This document shows positions 1 through 8,957 of a stretch of DNA of 64,000 nucleotides, piece after piece (positions within the stretch are counted from its first letter, which is position 1; every line of letters begins with the position of its first letter). A program made the translations under genes and the position numbers. The notes beneath the pieces were generated by a model that did no database searches, was not told where the DNA came from, and was given only the letters and a program-made list of their open reading frames with translations. Source of the stretch: JBEKIK01 sp963838495 (GTDB lineage: Bacteria > Planctomycetota > Planctomycetia > Pirellulales > Thermoguttaceae); the NCBI GenBank assembly GCA_963838495.1, contig CAWIRC010000001.1, positions 186,001 to 250,000 of the forward strand, read 5' to 3'.

Positions 1-48
1 TGCATTTTTTCCCAAACTCCTTCCCCCGACCAACAATTCAAAATTTTG

Positions 49-93
49 CATTCATCATTCAGCATTCATCCTTCATCCTTCCATCCCTCATCC
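49..93. repeat. Degenerate heptanucleotide tandem repeat (CATTCAT family)
   Basis: Successive units CATTCAT, CATTCAG, CATTCAT and CCTTCAT, then two looser units, keep a 7-bp period. The same family occurs inverted at 5501-5527. It lies just downstream of the minus-strand acyltransferase and encodes nothing evident. Confidence 0.75.
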
Positions 94-97
94 TTTC

Positions 98-1021
98 CTA
101 CGCCGCCTGCCGTTTCCTTTGTTTCGGCTCCCGCGTGTCCTTCCAACGCCGGTGGATCCACCAGTATTGTTCCGGATTGCAGCGAATAAGTTCTTCCAGC
201 CGCGTGGTGTACCACTGGGTCAATTTTCCGAGAGAACTCAAGTCGCCATCAACGGCTTGCGGATCGGCCATGGCGTAATTGTGCAAATGGAAATGCATGG
301 GCTTCTGCGTTCGGGTTGCGGCGCTGACGGCCATTACGGCGTTATATTCCAGCGCCAACAGCGCGATGGCCTTGTAGGCCGAGGCCGGCCGGCCGAAAAA
401 CTCCACCCAGCATCCCTTCGGCCCGGCGTATTGATCGGCCAAAAAGGTCATAATGCCGTTGTTGGAAATGACATTCTCGATCTGATCTGCGCCGCCGTTT
501 TTGGGAATGATATGCTGGCCCGTGCCGCTGCGGAATTGGTTCACAAATCGATCGAGATAGACATTGTCGAGCGTGCGTGCGACCGTATACGTATGAAATC
601 CGAGTAGTCCCAGCACGTATCCGCCCACTTCGAAGTTGCCAAAGTGCCCGGTGACGACCATCAGCGGTTGATCCTCGAACAACAAACGAACAAGATGATC
701 CTCGTTCGTTAGCTGCACATAATCCCGCCAGTTGGTCTCGTGGATTTTTCGCGGCGTGTTGGCGACTTCCAAGACCAGAAGGAAAAGATGCTCCCACATG
801 TGCCTCCTGAGCCGTTTTCTGGCCGGGGCCGAAAGTTCCGGAAAGGCATGAATGAGATTATCTTCAATCACGCCCAAGCGAATTTTTAACACATCGCAAA
901 ACAGCCAGGCCAAGCGCCGTGCGATAACCTGGCCGGTTTCGATCCGCAGCGCCTGCGCTACGCATATAAAAATCCGGACTACTAAATAGACGAGAAAATC
1001 GACAAGCCGCTTGCGATTCAT
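98..1021 (-). CDS. Lysophospholipid / lipid A-type acyltransferase (LpxL/HtrB family)
   Basis: Likely transfers a fatty acyl chain to a lipid A-type or related acceptor at the inner membrane. The signature seen is H126-x4-E131 (TGHFGNFE), the HX4D/E catalytic motif of the LpxL/HtrB family, in a protein of 307 residues, which is the usual length. The N-terminus has a hydrophobic segment (about residues 7-24) expected of a membrane anchor. The open frame extends 35 codons further upstream, but that stretch is basic and unlike the family; the ATG at 1021 giving MNRKRLVDFL is preferred. It stands alone on the minus strand, convergent with nothing. The acceptor cannot be told from sequence, so no gene symbol is given. 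Confidence 0.82.
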   Translation of the reverse strand: MNRKRLVDFLVYLVVRIFICVAQALRIETGQVIARRLAWLFCDVLKIRLGVIEDNLIHAFPELSAPARKRLRRHMWEHLFLLVLEVANTPRKIHETNWRDYVQLTNEDHLVRLLFEDQPLMVVTGHFGNFEVGGYVLGLLGFHTYTVARTLDNVYLDRFVNQFRSGTGQHIIPKNGGADQIENVISNNGIMTFLADQYAGPKGCWVEFFGRPASAYKAIALLALEYNAVMAVSAATRTQKPMHFHLHNYAMADPQAVDGDLSSLGKLTQWYTTRLEELIRCNPEQYWWIHRRWKDTREPKQRKRQAA

Positions 1022-1168
1022 CCCGAATTTCCTTCCTTGGAATGGCATGTTAATGTAAAAATTCTTCCTTTTTGTTCGCCATATATTCGCCGCGGGCAAA
1101 AATAAAGATGAAAGGCATTTTCCCAATAATCTCCGGCTGGGGAAAGAGCGGTTTTTTCCTGGCCGGAG

Positions 1169-2254
1169 TTAAGTATCAGCCTTTCTCGCTTTTAAGGGGG
1201 GGTCGGCCAACAACGGCAGAGGGACTGCCCGGCCGGTTTCCGCCGATTTATAAATGGCCAAAATAATCTCCACCGCACGCCGCCCTTCCGGCCCGTCAAT
1301 AAGCGGTTTTGTCCCTTTGTTTATGGCATTGACGACATCCTGAAATTGCCGTGCATGGCCGTGGTGGCTGATGGCCGCCGGGTCGGCTGCGCCGCCCCCG
1401 CTGCTTTTGCGGTTGGCCATTTTGTGGAGAATCGCGTCGTCGGCCTTGGTTTTTTTGAGAAAATCCCACTTTACCAGGTCTTCTTCCTCCAGAACGGCCG
1501 AACCCGCCGAACCGCTTATTTCGATCCGCTTGAGATAGCCCGGATAAACCGCCGTGCTGGCCTGGATAATACCCAGTGCCCCGTTGGCGAATCTTAGCGC
1601 TGCCACTGCGGTGTCTTCCACGGCGATCCGCTCATGGGCAAGCAAGGCGGTTTGGGAGCTGACCTCGGCCACCGGACCCATCAGCCAGACCAGCAAATCG
1701 ACGCAGTGGATGGCCTGATTCATAAGCGCCCCGCCGCCGTCGAGCCGCCACGTGCCGCGCCACGCACCGCTGTCATAATAAGCCTGGGTACGGTACCACT
1801 TTACAATCGCGTCGCCGAGCGTAAGCCTGCCGAATCGGCCCTGATCCATGGCTCGCTTTAGTTTTTGACTGGCATCATTAAAACGGGATGGAAAAACCGT
1901 GGACAGCACCACTCCCGCCTTTTCGCACTCGCCGATGATCTTATCGCACCTCCTGAGCGTGATTTCCAGCGGTTTTTCCACGATCACGTGCTTGCCCGCC
2001 CGCGCCGCCGCCAATGCCGGCTCCAAGTGCGCGCCGCTGGGTGTGCCGACGGTCACCACGTCGATATCCGGATCGGCCAGCATGTCCTTGAGGCTGTGAT
2101 AGGCCTTGCAGCCGAAATCAGCCGAGAATTTATCGGCCGCCGCCGGTCGAGAGTCGAATCCGCCCACCAGTTTCGCTCCGCGTACCTCGGCGATCGCCCG
2201 GGCGTGAAACGCGGAAATCATCCCGCAGCCAATAATGCCAAAACCCAATGCCAT
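1169..2254 (-). CDS. Gfo/Idh/MocA family NAD(P)-dependent oxidoreductase
   Basis: 361 residues. The N-terminus has a Rossmann dinucleotide site (GFGIIGCGMIS, residues 4-14), followed by the family signature EKPLE with Lys94. The C-terminal half has the GGGALMNQAIHCVD segment, where His and Asp match the usual catalytic positions of sugar dehydrogenases in this family. The expected role is oxidation or reduction of a sugar or cyclitol; Planctomycetota encode many paralogues and the substrate cannot be inferred. Gene length is normal and there is no signal peptide, so a cytoplasmic location is likely. A perfect TATCAGT tandem repeat starts 10 bp upstream of the start codon. Confidence 0.9.
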   Translation of the reverse strand: MALGFGIIGCGMISAFHARAIAEVRGAKLVGGFDSRPAAADKFSADFGCKAYHSLKDMLADPDIDVVTVGTPSGAHLEPALAAARAGKHVIVEKPLEITLRRCDKIIGECEKAGVVLSTVFPSRFNDASQKLKRAMDQGRFGRLTLGDAIVKWYRTQAYYDSGAWRGTWRLDGGGALMNQAIHCVDLLVWLMGPVAEVSSQTALLAHERIAVEDTAVAALRFANGALGIIQASTAVYPGYLKRIEISGSAGSAVLEEEDLVKWDFLKKTKADDAILHKMANRKSSGGGAADPAAISHHGHARQFQDVVNAINKGTKPLIDGPEGRRAVEIILAIYKSAETGRAVPLPLLADPPLKARKADT

Positions 2255-2263
2255 GATAATACC

Positions 2264-2291
2264 TATCAGTTATCAGTTATCAGTTATCAGT
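2264..2291. repeat. Perfect heptamer tandem repeat (TATCAGT)x4
   Basis: Four uninterrupted copies of TATCAGT lie between the start of the oxidoreductase gene and the end of the CPBP gene. A two-unit remnant (TATCAGT TGTCAGT) occurs near 45601-45615. The unit resembles heptamers typical of cyanobacterial STRR repeats. Confidence 0.95.
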
Positions 2292-2350
2292 AAGAAGTTC
2301 AAAGCGATCAGCAATCGGCATCCAGCATTTCCCCCCTTTTCCGCCGAATT

Positions 2351-3274
2351 TCACAAGAAAACCATGGCCAGACTCGTGGCGTTCAGGGCCATATGGAGGG
2401 CTATGGGGGGCATAACGCGATGCGTGCGATTATACAGCAGTCCCAAGGCAATCGCAAAGAAAAAAATGGGGATGGGATCCGGGGCGAACATATCGGGCAA
2501 TAATTGTGCCGCGATTATTCGGCACATGAATATTGGAACTGCAATTGCCATGAAAGTGAACAGTCCCAATCGTACGTCGGCGAGTAGTTTGTCCGGTTCC
2601 CAGCCGAAATCGGCCGCCTTTGCCCCTACGCGCCAATGCAAAAAAAGAATGCCGAAGAGTAATGACATAATCCTAGCCGTACTTTCGCATGAGAGCAGCA
2701 CTATCAGGTAGTCCGTCGAGAGTTCCGGCGCCGCCGTGCGGAAATGCTGGCTCGCGAAAATGATCGAGGAAATAAAGATAGGCGCCGCGGCCAGCGGCAT
2801 CCTGCGGCGCAGCCTCGGCAAACGGCGCCGCCACGTGCGTTCCACCTTTTCCAGCCATCCCTGCAGCAAAACGCGAAAGAAAAACTCCTCCGCGACGGGC
2901 GCTATTACAATCGCAATGATACCGCACGTGAATATCGCCGCCCAATTCTTCTCCACCAACAATTGAACGATAGGATGGATAGTGCCGATCCGTTTCTGAG
3001 CCGCGTCGCCGGAAAATTCGTTCGCGTCCAAATGTAGAAAATGCTGCGCCAAACTTATTAGAATCATCGTTCCGACGATATAAAAAACTACAATCGCCAG
3101 CACGTCCCAAATCTGCCAGGGAACTCGCCGCCTGGGCTGATAAGGCAAAACGGGCTTGCCCGATGCCAGGCGCTCGATAATTGCCGCCCATGCCACCAGA
3201 CAGGCCCCAAAGGCGAAAAAAACAAGTGTCGCAAATCCCGGGAATGGGCCTTGTTGGGCAAAAATGTGCATCAA
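2351..3274 (-). CDS. CPBP family intramembrane metalloprotease
   Basis: 307 residues with about six to eight hydrophobic segments. The three CPBP/Abi motifs are present: E129-E130-x3-R134 (AEEFFFR), a second motif ending in His177 (IIFASQHF), and a C-terminal HMALN motif with His294. These residues form the predicted zinc site within the membrane. The family includes CAAX prenyl endopeptidases and bacterial proteins involved in bacteriocin immunity or surface processing; no substrate is suggested by the neighbours. A long basic loop (VERTWRRRLPRLRRR) follows the first motif. The start codon gives MMHIFAQQG. Confidence 0.85.
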   Translation of the reverse strand: MMHIFAQQGPFPGFATLVFFAFGACLVAWAAIIERLASGKPVLPYQPRRRVPWQIWDVLAIVVFYIVGTMILISLAQHFLHLDANEFSGDAAQKRIGTIHPIVQLLVEKNWAAIFTCGIIAIVIAPVAEEFFFRVLLQGWLEKVERTWRRRLPRLRRRMPLAAAPIFISSIIFASQHFRTAAPELSTDYLIVLLSCESTARIMSLLFGILFLHWRVGAKAADFGWEPDKLLADVRLGLFTFMAIAVPIFMCRIIAAQLLPDMFAPDPIPIFFFAIALGLLYNRTHRVMPPIALHMALNATSLAMVFL

Positions 3275-3308
3275 GTTCAGACAGCAGGCTTTGAGCTGTA
3301 AGTCAAAT

Positions 3309-3341
3309 TGTTGGATTGACAGTTTAACTGCCGCCCCAACT
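3309..3341. repeat. Degenerate copy of the GGGGCGGCAGTT hairpin
   Basis: The right arm AACTGCCGCCCCAAC is intact and matches the palindromes at 19422 and 14141. The left arm reads GTTGGATTGACAGTT, with mismatches. It lies between pgsA (downstream side) and the CPBP gene start. Confidence 0.6.
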
Positions 3342-3356
3342 TTTATTTAATAGTTT

Positions 3357-3989
3357 TTAAGCTAGCGCCTTGATCGCCGCACGAACATACACCGCGCCGG
3401 AATAAACCGTCGCGATCACCACCGACCAGACCGAGGCAATCAAGAGCACCAGGCACCACTGGGGGGCATTTTCACGCGGATCGGCGTATGTCAAATAAAG
3501 CAGGCAAACGCTGGCCGCAAGACACTGCAAAACCATCTTGATCTTGCCCGACCACTTGGCCGAAAAATCGCTCCCCCGCTCTTCGATAAAACTCCTAAGC
3601 GCCGTAACCAGTAATTCCCTGCCTACGATCACCACTACCATCCAGGGCCGTAGTCCAACCACGGTCCATGACCCTAATTGTATCGAAAGTTCCTTCATTC
3701 TTGGATCGGCCGCCAACAAAATGAACGTCCCGCAAATAATCACCTTGTCGGCGAAGGGATCGAGAATTCGCCCCAGCGTGGTAATCTGCCCGTACTTGCG
3801 GGCGTAATACCCGTCTATCCAATCGGTTCCTGCCCCGATCAAAAACAACACCAGGCTTGCAAGATAAAGGTCATAAGCCATCGCGCAAAACAAGACCACC
3901 GACAAAACCAGGCGCAGGGACGTCAACTGGTTGGGCAGATTAAATACCTTTGCCCCGGCGCGATTGGCCTGTTTAATGTCGTTGCTCAT
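3357..3989 (-). CDS. pgsA: CDP-diacylglycerol--glycerol-3-phosphate 3-phosphatidyltransferase
   Basis: Commits CDP-diacylglycerol to phosphatidylglycerol synthesis at the inner membrane. The CDP-alcohol phosphotransferase motif is complete: D56-x2-D59-G60-x2-A63-R64-x8-G73-x3-D77-x3-D81. The protein is 210 residues with several transmembrane helices, typical for PgsA. Other CDP-alcohol transferases (cardiolipin or phosphatidylinositol synthase type) share the motif, but the NLPNQLTSLRLVLS start and length favour PgsA. It is separated from rimO, on the same strand, by about 97 bp. Confidence 0.88.
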   Translation of the reverse strand: MSNDIKQANRAGAKVFNLPNQLTSLRLVLSVVLFCAMAYDLYLASLVLFLIGAGTDWIDGYYARKYGQITTLGRILDPFADKVIICGTFILLAADPRMKELSIQLGSWTVVGLRPWMVVVIVGRELLVTALRSFIEERGSDFSAKWSGKIKMVLQCLAASVCLLYLTYADPRENAPQWCLVLLIASVWSVVIATVYSGAVYVRAAIKALA

Positions 3990-4085
3990 GTAATAAAATC
4001 CAGATTTAAAGGCTTTATAGGGGCTATCCAGTTTTTTGTGCCAGCGAAAACAGGACTATTCCCTTTGGGTCAACCGTTTGATATT

Positions 4086-5474
4086 TCACCTTGGATTCCG
4101 AGGGCGTTTTAACGATTTGCCAGCCTCACACGCTACTGCTATAAGATCATAACCTTTGTAAGCGACAATTTCAGCAGGTATGATTTGGCCCGGTCTTAAA
4201 TTTGCGCCGGTTACGTATATTACCCCGTCTATCTCGGGGGCATCGGCGTAACTTCGCCCAATGTAGGCGTTTTTCTCCTTGGGTATGCAACTATCGATAA
4301 TAACGTCCATGCGCCGGCCGATTTGCGCCTCATTCCAGAAAAAAGCGATGGCTTGTTGGGATGACAAAAGCTGGTCTCGCCTGGAGTTTTTCACGTCTTC
4401 CGGCAGTTTACCATCCAATTCCACAGATACCGTCCCCGGTTCTTCGCAATAGGCAAAGGCCCCAAGTCGCTCGAATCGCTGCTTTTGCACAAAATCGAGC
4501 AATTCCTGGAATTGCTCTTCGGTTTCGCCGGGGAAGCCGGCAATCAGGGTCGTCCGCAGCACCAGTGAATCGATCCCTTCCCTCAGGCGACGGATCAATT
4601 CTTCCGTTTCCGAGCGGGTAACGTGCCGCCTCATCCGTTTAAGGATTTCGTCGTTTATATGCTGTAGCGGCAGATCCAAATACGGCAATACCTTATCAGC
4701 CATCGCCACAGTCTCGATCAACTCATCCGAAATGTGCATGGGGTAAAGGTACATCAGCCGGATCCATGCCAAGCCGTTTAATTTATCCAAATTTCGCAGC
4801 AATTCGGCCAATTTCGGCTTGCCGTACAAGTCGATGCCGTAAAAACTGCTGTCCTGGGCCACAAGGATCAGCTCCTTGACTCCATCGGCGGCCAGTTCCT
4901 CCGCCTCGGCCAGGATTTGCTCGACCGGTTTACTGGCATAAGGCCCTCGCATCTGCGGAATGGAACAAAAACTGCATAGCCGATTGCAGCCTTCGGCGAT
5001 CTTTAAAAAGGCCAAATGCCTGGGCGTGATCCGCAATCGCTGAGTGTCCGCGGGCGGTCGCTTGGGTGCCGGACGGAATATCATTTGCTGCTCGCTAAGC
5101 CCGTCGTACATCCGTTCCACAGCGGTTATGATATCGTCCCGCCCAAATACTCCGACAAGCTGGTCGATTTGCGGATATTTCTGCATCAGCCGGTCTTTGT
5201 CCCTTTCGGCCAGGCAGCCGGTGACGATCACCCCGCTAATTTGGCCTTTTGCCTTCAGTTCCAGCATTTCTTCGATGGCCCGATAAGATTCCTCCCGGGC
5301 GTCGGCTATGAACCCGCAGGTGTTTACCACCACGAAATCGGCCTTGGTGGGTTGCTTGACCAGGCGAAAGCCATCCGACCGCAACAGGCCCGCCATCCGC
5401 TCGGTGTCGATCAGGTTCTTTGGACAGCCCAGGCTGATAAGGGCATAACTGCCTTTGGAGCGTTTTTTTATCAT
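4086..5474 (-). CDS. rimO: Ribosomal protein uS12 methylthiotransferase RimO
   Basis: Radical SAM enzyme that methylthiolates an aspartate of ribosomal protein S12. The N-terminal UPF0004 domain carries Cys17, Cys53 and Cys87 for one 4Fe-4S cluster. The radical SAM motif is C163-x3-C167-x2-C170 (CNRLCSFC). A C-terminal TRAM domain is expected after about residue 385. It has 462 residues from the chosen ATG at 5474 (MIKKRSKGSYALISLGCPKN). The open frame runs 21 codons further, but that part is encoded by a heptamer-like repeat (5501-5527) and is unlikely to be translated. The MiaB paralogue is less likely because of the ISLGCPKNLIDTE start. Confidence 0.92.
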   Translation of the reverse strand: MIKKRSKGSYALISLGCPKNLIDTERMAGLLRSDGFRLVKQPTKADFVVVNTCGFIADAREESYRAIEEMLELKAKGQISGVIVTGCLAERDKDRLMQKYPQIDQLVGVFGRDDIITAVERMYDGLSEQQMIFRPAPKRPPADTQRLRITPRHLAFLKIAEGCNRLCSFCSIPQMRGPYASKPVEQILAEAEELAADGVKELILVAQDSSFYGIDLYGKPKLAELLRNLDKLNGLAWIRLMYLYPMHISDELIETVAMADKVLPYLDLPLQHINDEILKRMRRHVTRSETEELIRRLREGIDSLVLRTTLIAGFPGETEEQFQELLDFVQKQRFERLGAFAYCEEPGTVSVELDGKLPEDVKNSRRDQLLSSQQAIAFFWNEAQIGRRMDVIIDSCIPKEKNAYIGRSYADAPEIDGVIYVTGANLRPGQIIPAEIVAYKGYDLIAVACEAGKSLKRPRNPR

Positions 5475-5500
5475 GATCTCGACGAGGCGTGAAGTAAATA

Positions 5501-5527
5501 ATGAATGATGAGTGCTGAATGATGATT
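5501..5527. repeat. Degenerate heptanucleotide repeat (ATGAATG family)
   Basis: Units ATGAATG, ATGAGTG, CTGAATG and ATGATTT in 7-bp register are the reverse complement of the CATTCAT family at 49-93. They lie immediately upstream of the rimO start. Confidence 0.7.
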
Positions 5528-5643
5528 TAGTTGCCAAACTACTATATTATCTTATCCGGAAAAAAAATGAAAGTAGAGCATTTTTCCAGTTGAAATGATG
5601 GCAGGGTATGATATAGTATACAATTATACACTATTCAAACCTA

Positions 5644-6398
5644 ATGATAGCGGGGCGGATCATGCTGGCCGATTTAACACTTGAAGAAATATCCGCCGGC
5701 TTGGATGGCGTGGTTGAGGAAATCCTCGCCCAATGCCGCTGGAAAAAACCGCCGGTGGATGCCTTTCGCGTCGCTCAGACACTGGGAATAATTGTGGCTT
5801 TGGACGATTGCCAGACTGGCCGGGCAAGATACGTGCGTCTGCACAATCGAAGTGCATCTAGGCCGAAGGCTGCGATCCTATTGCACTCCGATCCGCGCAT
5901 GGAGCGCCGCCAATGGGCGGTTGCCCATGAAATCGGCGAGCACGCTGCATGTCGCGCGTTCAATCGCTTGGGCGCCGATCCCTGTGAATCGTCTCCTCGC
6001 GCCAGGGAACAGATCGCCAATCAACTGGCAGGTCGATTGCTCATTCCTTCTCTTTGGTTCGGCGAGGACGGCCCGGCATTGAAATGGGATTTATTGGCTC
6101 TCAAAAGGCGATATACTACCGCCAGCCATGAGTTGATTGTCCGTCGCATGCTTGAGTGCAGCCCGCCGGTGATAATCACCGTTTTCGATCAAGGCCGGAT
6201 AACGTTTCGCCGTGGCAACATTCCGGGACGAATCCCGCCGCCGTCGGCTGCCGAATGGAGTTGCTGGCACTGGTCCGGGAGAAAAACCGGCCCAATGTGG
6301 AACATGACGGATTGAACTTCATTCAAGGCTGGCCGGTGCACGAGCCCGATTGGGAACGAGAGATTTTGCGCTGCGAGTTGGCGGGATTCGATGTGTAG
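5644..6398 (+). CDS. ImmA/IrrE-like metallo-endopeptidase, frameshifted near the 3' end
   Basis: Probable zinc peptidase of the COG2856/DUF955 type, which often cleaves repressors or acts with toxin-antitoxin regulators. Seen: WAVAHEIGEHAA (H95-E96 ... H100) and, about 50 residues on, NQLAGRLLIP, the usual partner motif. The site is HEIGEH, not canonical HExxH, so the second ligand is displaced by one. The first frame stops at 6315, but a second frame encodes NRPNVEHDGLNFIQGWPVHEPDWEREILRCE to 6398. One extra A in the run at 6282-6286 would join them without a gap, so a 1-base deletion is inferred. The true start may be at 5644 or the ATG at 5662. No helix-turn-helix partner gene is adjacent. 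Confidence 0.72.
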
Positions 6399-6400
6399 GC

Positions 6401-6488
6401 ATATTTAGCCCCCGTTGATTACACCGGGGTGCCGAGCGGAATATTTTCCAGTTTTTGCCCCCCCGTGTATTCACGGGGGGCTAAATAT
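6401..6488. repeat. Paired inverted hairpins (BIME-like) of the TTTAGCCCCC family
   Basis: A left hairpin begins ATATTTAGCCCCC and a right hairpin ends GGGGGGCTAAATAT, so the two halves face each other with about 25 bp between them. Single hairpins of the same family occur at 10024 and 15551. This organisation resembles the bacterial interspersed mosaic elements formed by REP sequences. Confidence 0.75.
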
Positions 6489-6555
6489 CAATTCCAGGTA
6501 ACCGTTAATGAATCGCCATTTGCGACCTCGTTTACGGGAAACGGCGAATGGAATT

Positions 6556-7146
6556 TCACCCGTTGGATCCTTTCGTCGCTTGATTGCCCCCGGAGGACTG
6601 GCCGCCCTGGAGCGATCGTTGCAGCGCATCGAACTGTTCCGAAAGGGCCAGCAGGCTCGCCTGGATCTGACGCAAAGTAGCGGCGCGGGTGGCCCTGATG
6701 AGCAGAACCGTACTAAAGGCGGCCGCCAGCATGACCACGAACAACGCCATGGTCCCGCCGAGATTTGCAAGCTGGATCTTATACAATATCCGGCATGACA
6801 TTGCAGCATCTATTGCGATGTCGGTCTGCGGATTCCGCTTGGAGAGGTCCGGTTCCAGATTGAAGATTTGCGGCATCAGCCTGGAGAAACCTTGCTCGAG
6901 CCTATTCATGTCGGGCACGACCTTTATGGAGTACCAATAGACAGATCCGCAGATCCCGATAACCGTCAAGAGGAAGAAGCCGATCGTCATCCACGTAAGA
7001 ATGCGGACCCGTCGCCGATCGCGACGCAAGACCTGCTTGGCGACTTCCCTCGCCTCGGCTGACGAAGACGGCATCCGACTGTCGATGGCCAACAGAGTAT
7101 CCACAAGTGTCTTTTTCTCCGCCGGTTGTTCGTGCTTAGCGTTCAT
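6556..7146 (-). CDS. Two-helix membrane protein coupled to ECF sigma factor (putative anti-sigma or sensor)
   Basis: 196 residues. A basic cytoplasmic-like N-terminus (RRDRRRVR) precedes a transmembrane helix at about 50-72, then a roughly 55-residue loop, a second helix at about 127-150, and a coiled-coil tail rich in Gln (QIQASLLALSEQFDALQRSLQ). No zinc-binding anti-sigma motif is visible. The start codon overlaps the sigma-factor stop (ATGA), so the two are probably translated together. From position, a regulatory partner of the sigma factor is inferred; the sequence alone does not show it. Confidence 0.6.
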   Translation of the reverse strand: MNAKHEQPAEKKTLVDTLLAIDSRMPSSSAEAREVAKQVLRRDRRRVRILTWMTIGFFLLTVIGICGSVYWYSIKVVPDMNRLEQGFSRLMPQIFNLEPDLSKRNPQTDIAIDAAMSCRILYKIQLANLGGTMALFVVMLAAAFSTVLLIRATRAATLRQIQASLLALSEQFDALQRSLQGGQSSGGNQATKGSNG

Positions 7147-7690
7147 GTCGATCTCCTCTGTTCTATCGCCTGGCGCAGGGCCGACTTGGCGTAGTACAGC
7201 CGCGACCGGACTGTGCCGATCGGACAGCCTGTCACCTTGGCGATTTGTTCGTAGGTCATGTCTTCCAAAAACCGCAACACCAGGATTTCCCTCTGCTCCG
7301 GGGTGATCTGGTCCAGGCTCGCGTGAATTTCCTGGGCGTCTTCCAGGCGGAACTCGTTGTCTTGGGACGGCTCCTCGACGAGATCCGAATCATCCAGCAA
7401 ATGTTCTGGGGGCCGCCCCCGCCACTGGACCGACGCCTTGTCTCTGGCGATGCGGTAGAGCCAAGCCGCAAGTGCGCCGGATCGGCCAGTCGTGGCAGCG
7501 CTCGGAAAACGGCCAGCCAGACCTCTTGGAGCACGTCGTCCGCGTGGTCCGGGCGCGGAAGAATGCGGCGAAGATAGTATCGCAGCCGCGGATGGTAGCG
7601 TGCGACCAGTTCTTCAAACGCAACTTCATCGCCGGCCTGACAGCGTAGGACCAAAAGCTGCTCATGCAGTTGTTCGGCTGCATCGGTCAT
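7143..7690 (-). CDS. ECF RNA polymerase sigma factor, interrupted by a frameshift
   Basis: Sigma-70 family factor of the extracytoplasmic-function type. Region 2 is seen in FEELVARYHPRLRYYLRRIL...DVLQEVWLAVFRALPRLADPAHLR; region 4 in LDQITPEQREILVLRFLEDMTYEQIAKVTGCPIGTVRSRLYYAK. Between them the frame breaks: after PAHLR the expected AWLYRIARDKASVQWRG lies one frame over. A single missing C at about 7466-7468 explains it. Downstream of the break the frame runs cleanly to the stop. The start is the ATG at 7690 (MTDAAEQLHEQL). The next gene overlaps by 4 bp. As written in this sequence the product would lose region 4. Confidence 0.85.
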
Positions 7691-7772
7691 CAAGCGTCCT
7701 GAACCTGGAAAACCTGGCACTGCCTGTATATCAGGTTGCGCACCGCGGGCAAGAAGTTCAATTAGTGATTCT

Positions 7773-8957
7773 TCATATCCCCAATTCCTTTTTCACTTCC
7801 TGGAACGCATCCATGGCGAATTGGATGTCATCGGGCGTGTGGGCGGCGGAAATTTGCACGCGGATGCGGGCCTTTCCTTGGGGGACCACGGGATAGGAAA
7901 AGCCGATAACGTATACTCCAAGACGCAGCATGGCGTCGGCCATGCGCGATGCAAGCCCCGCGTCGCCCAGCATGATCGGGCAGATGGGATGATCGCCCGG
8001 CGTAATCTGGAAACCACGCAGTGTCATGCCTTGGCGGAACATTTTCGTGTTGGCCTCCAGCCGGTCGCGGAGTTCGGTGGAACGGGAAAGCAAATCGATG
8101 GTTTTTATGGCCGCGCCGATAATCGGCGGCGCAACAGTATTGGAAAACAGGTACGGCCGGCTACGCTGGCGGAGCATATCGATGATTTCCTCTCGCCCGC
8201 TGGTATATCCACCGCTTGCCCCGCCCAACGCCTTGCCCAGGGTGCCGGTGAGGATGTCTACGCGGTCCATAACGCCGTGATATTCGTGCGTGCCGCGCCC
8301 CTGCCGGCCCAGCACGCCCACGGCGTGCGAGTCGTCGATCATCACCATCGCCGCGTATTTATCGGCCAGGTCGCAGATGCCGGGCAGGTTGGCCACAATG
8401 CCGTCCATGGAAAAAACCCCGTCGGTGGCGATGATTTTGAACCGGGCGCCGGCGGCCGACTTGAGTTGAGCATCCAGGTCGGCCATGTCGTTGTTCTTAT
8501 AGCGAAACCTCTTGGCCTTGCAAAGCCGTATGCCGTCGATGATGCTGGCGTGGTTCAGCTCGTCGGAAATTACCGCGTCTTCCGGTCCAAAAAGCGTTTC
8601 AAACAGTCCGCCATTGGCATCGAAACAGGAAGAATAAAGTATTGTATCCTCCGTTCCCAAAAAACCGCTGATCTTCCGTTCCAATTCCTTGTGTATCTGC
8701 TGCGTGCCGCAGATGAATCGCACACTGGCCATCCCGTATCCCCAGCGGTCCAGAGCCTCATGGGCGGCGAGGATCACTTCCGGATGATCGGCCAGCCCTA
8801 GATAATTATTCGAGCAAAGATTCAAAATCCCCTTTTGTTCCAAGACCGATACCCGCGAGCTTTGCGGGCTGGTGATAATCCGCTCGCCCTTATATAGTCC
8901 TGCGTCGCGGATCTCTTGGAGCTGATCGGCCAGGTATTTTTTTATATTGCCAAACAT
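7773..8957 (-). CDS. kbl: Glycine C-acetyltransferase (2-amino-3-ketobutyrate CoA ligase)
   Basis: PLP enzyme of the alpha-oxoamine synthase family that splits 2-amino-3-ketobutyrate with CoA into glycine and acetyl-CoA, the second step of threonine degradation. Seen: the SNNYLGLADHPEV substrate segment, MIDDSHAVGVLG, and the PLP-lysine motif TGTLGKALGGASGGY. 394 residues from ATG 8957 (MFGNIKKYLADQLQ), the normal length. Its start overlaps the tdh stop in a TAATG junction, so it is translationally coupled to tdh. An upstream extension of 16 codons in the same frame would lie inside tdh and is rejected. Confidence 0.95.
   Translation of the reverse strand: MFGNIKKYLADQLQEIRDAGLYKGERIITSPQSSRVSVLEQKGILNLCSNNYLGLADHPEVILAAHEALDRWGYGMASVRFICGTQQIHKELERKISGFLGTEDTILYSSCFDANGGLFETLFGPEDAVISDELNHASIIDGIRLCKAKRFRYKNNDMADLDAQLKSAAGARFKIIATDGVFSMDGIVANLPGICDLADKYAAMVMIDDSHAVGVLGRQGRGTHEYHGVMDRVDILTGTLGKALGGASGGYTSGREEIIDMLRQRSRPYLFSNTVAPPIIGAAIKTIDLLSRSTELRDRLEANTKMFRQGMTLRGFQITPGDHPICPIMLGDAGLASRMADAMLRLGVYVIGFSYPVVPQGKARIRVQISAAHTPDDIQFAMDAFQEVKKELGI

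Noticed and set aside
7256..7720. Reading the ECF sigma gene as two separate proteins
   Set aside because: The two frames are consecutive halves of one sigma factor, joined by a 1-base correction.
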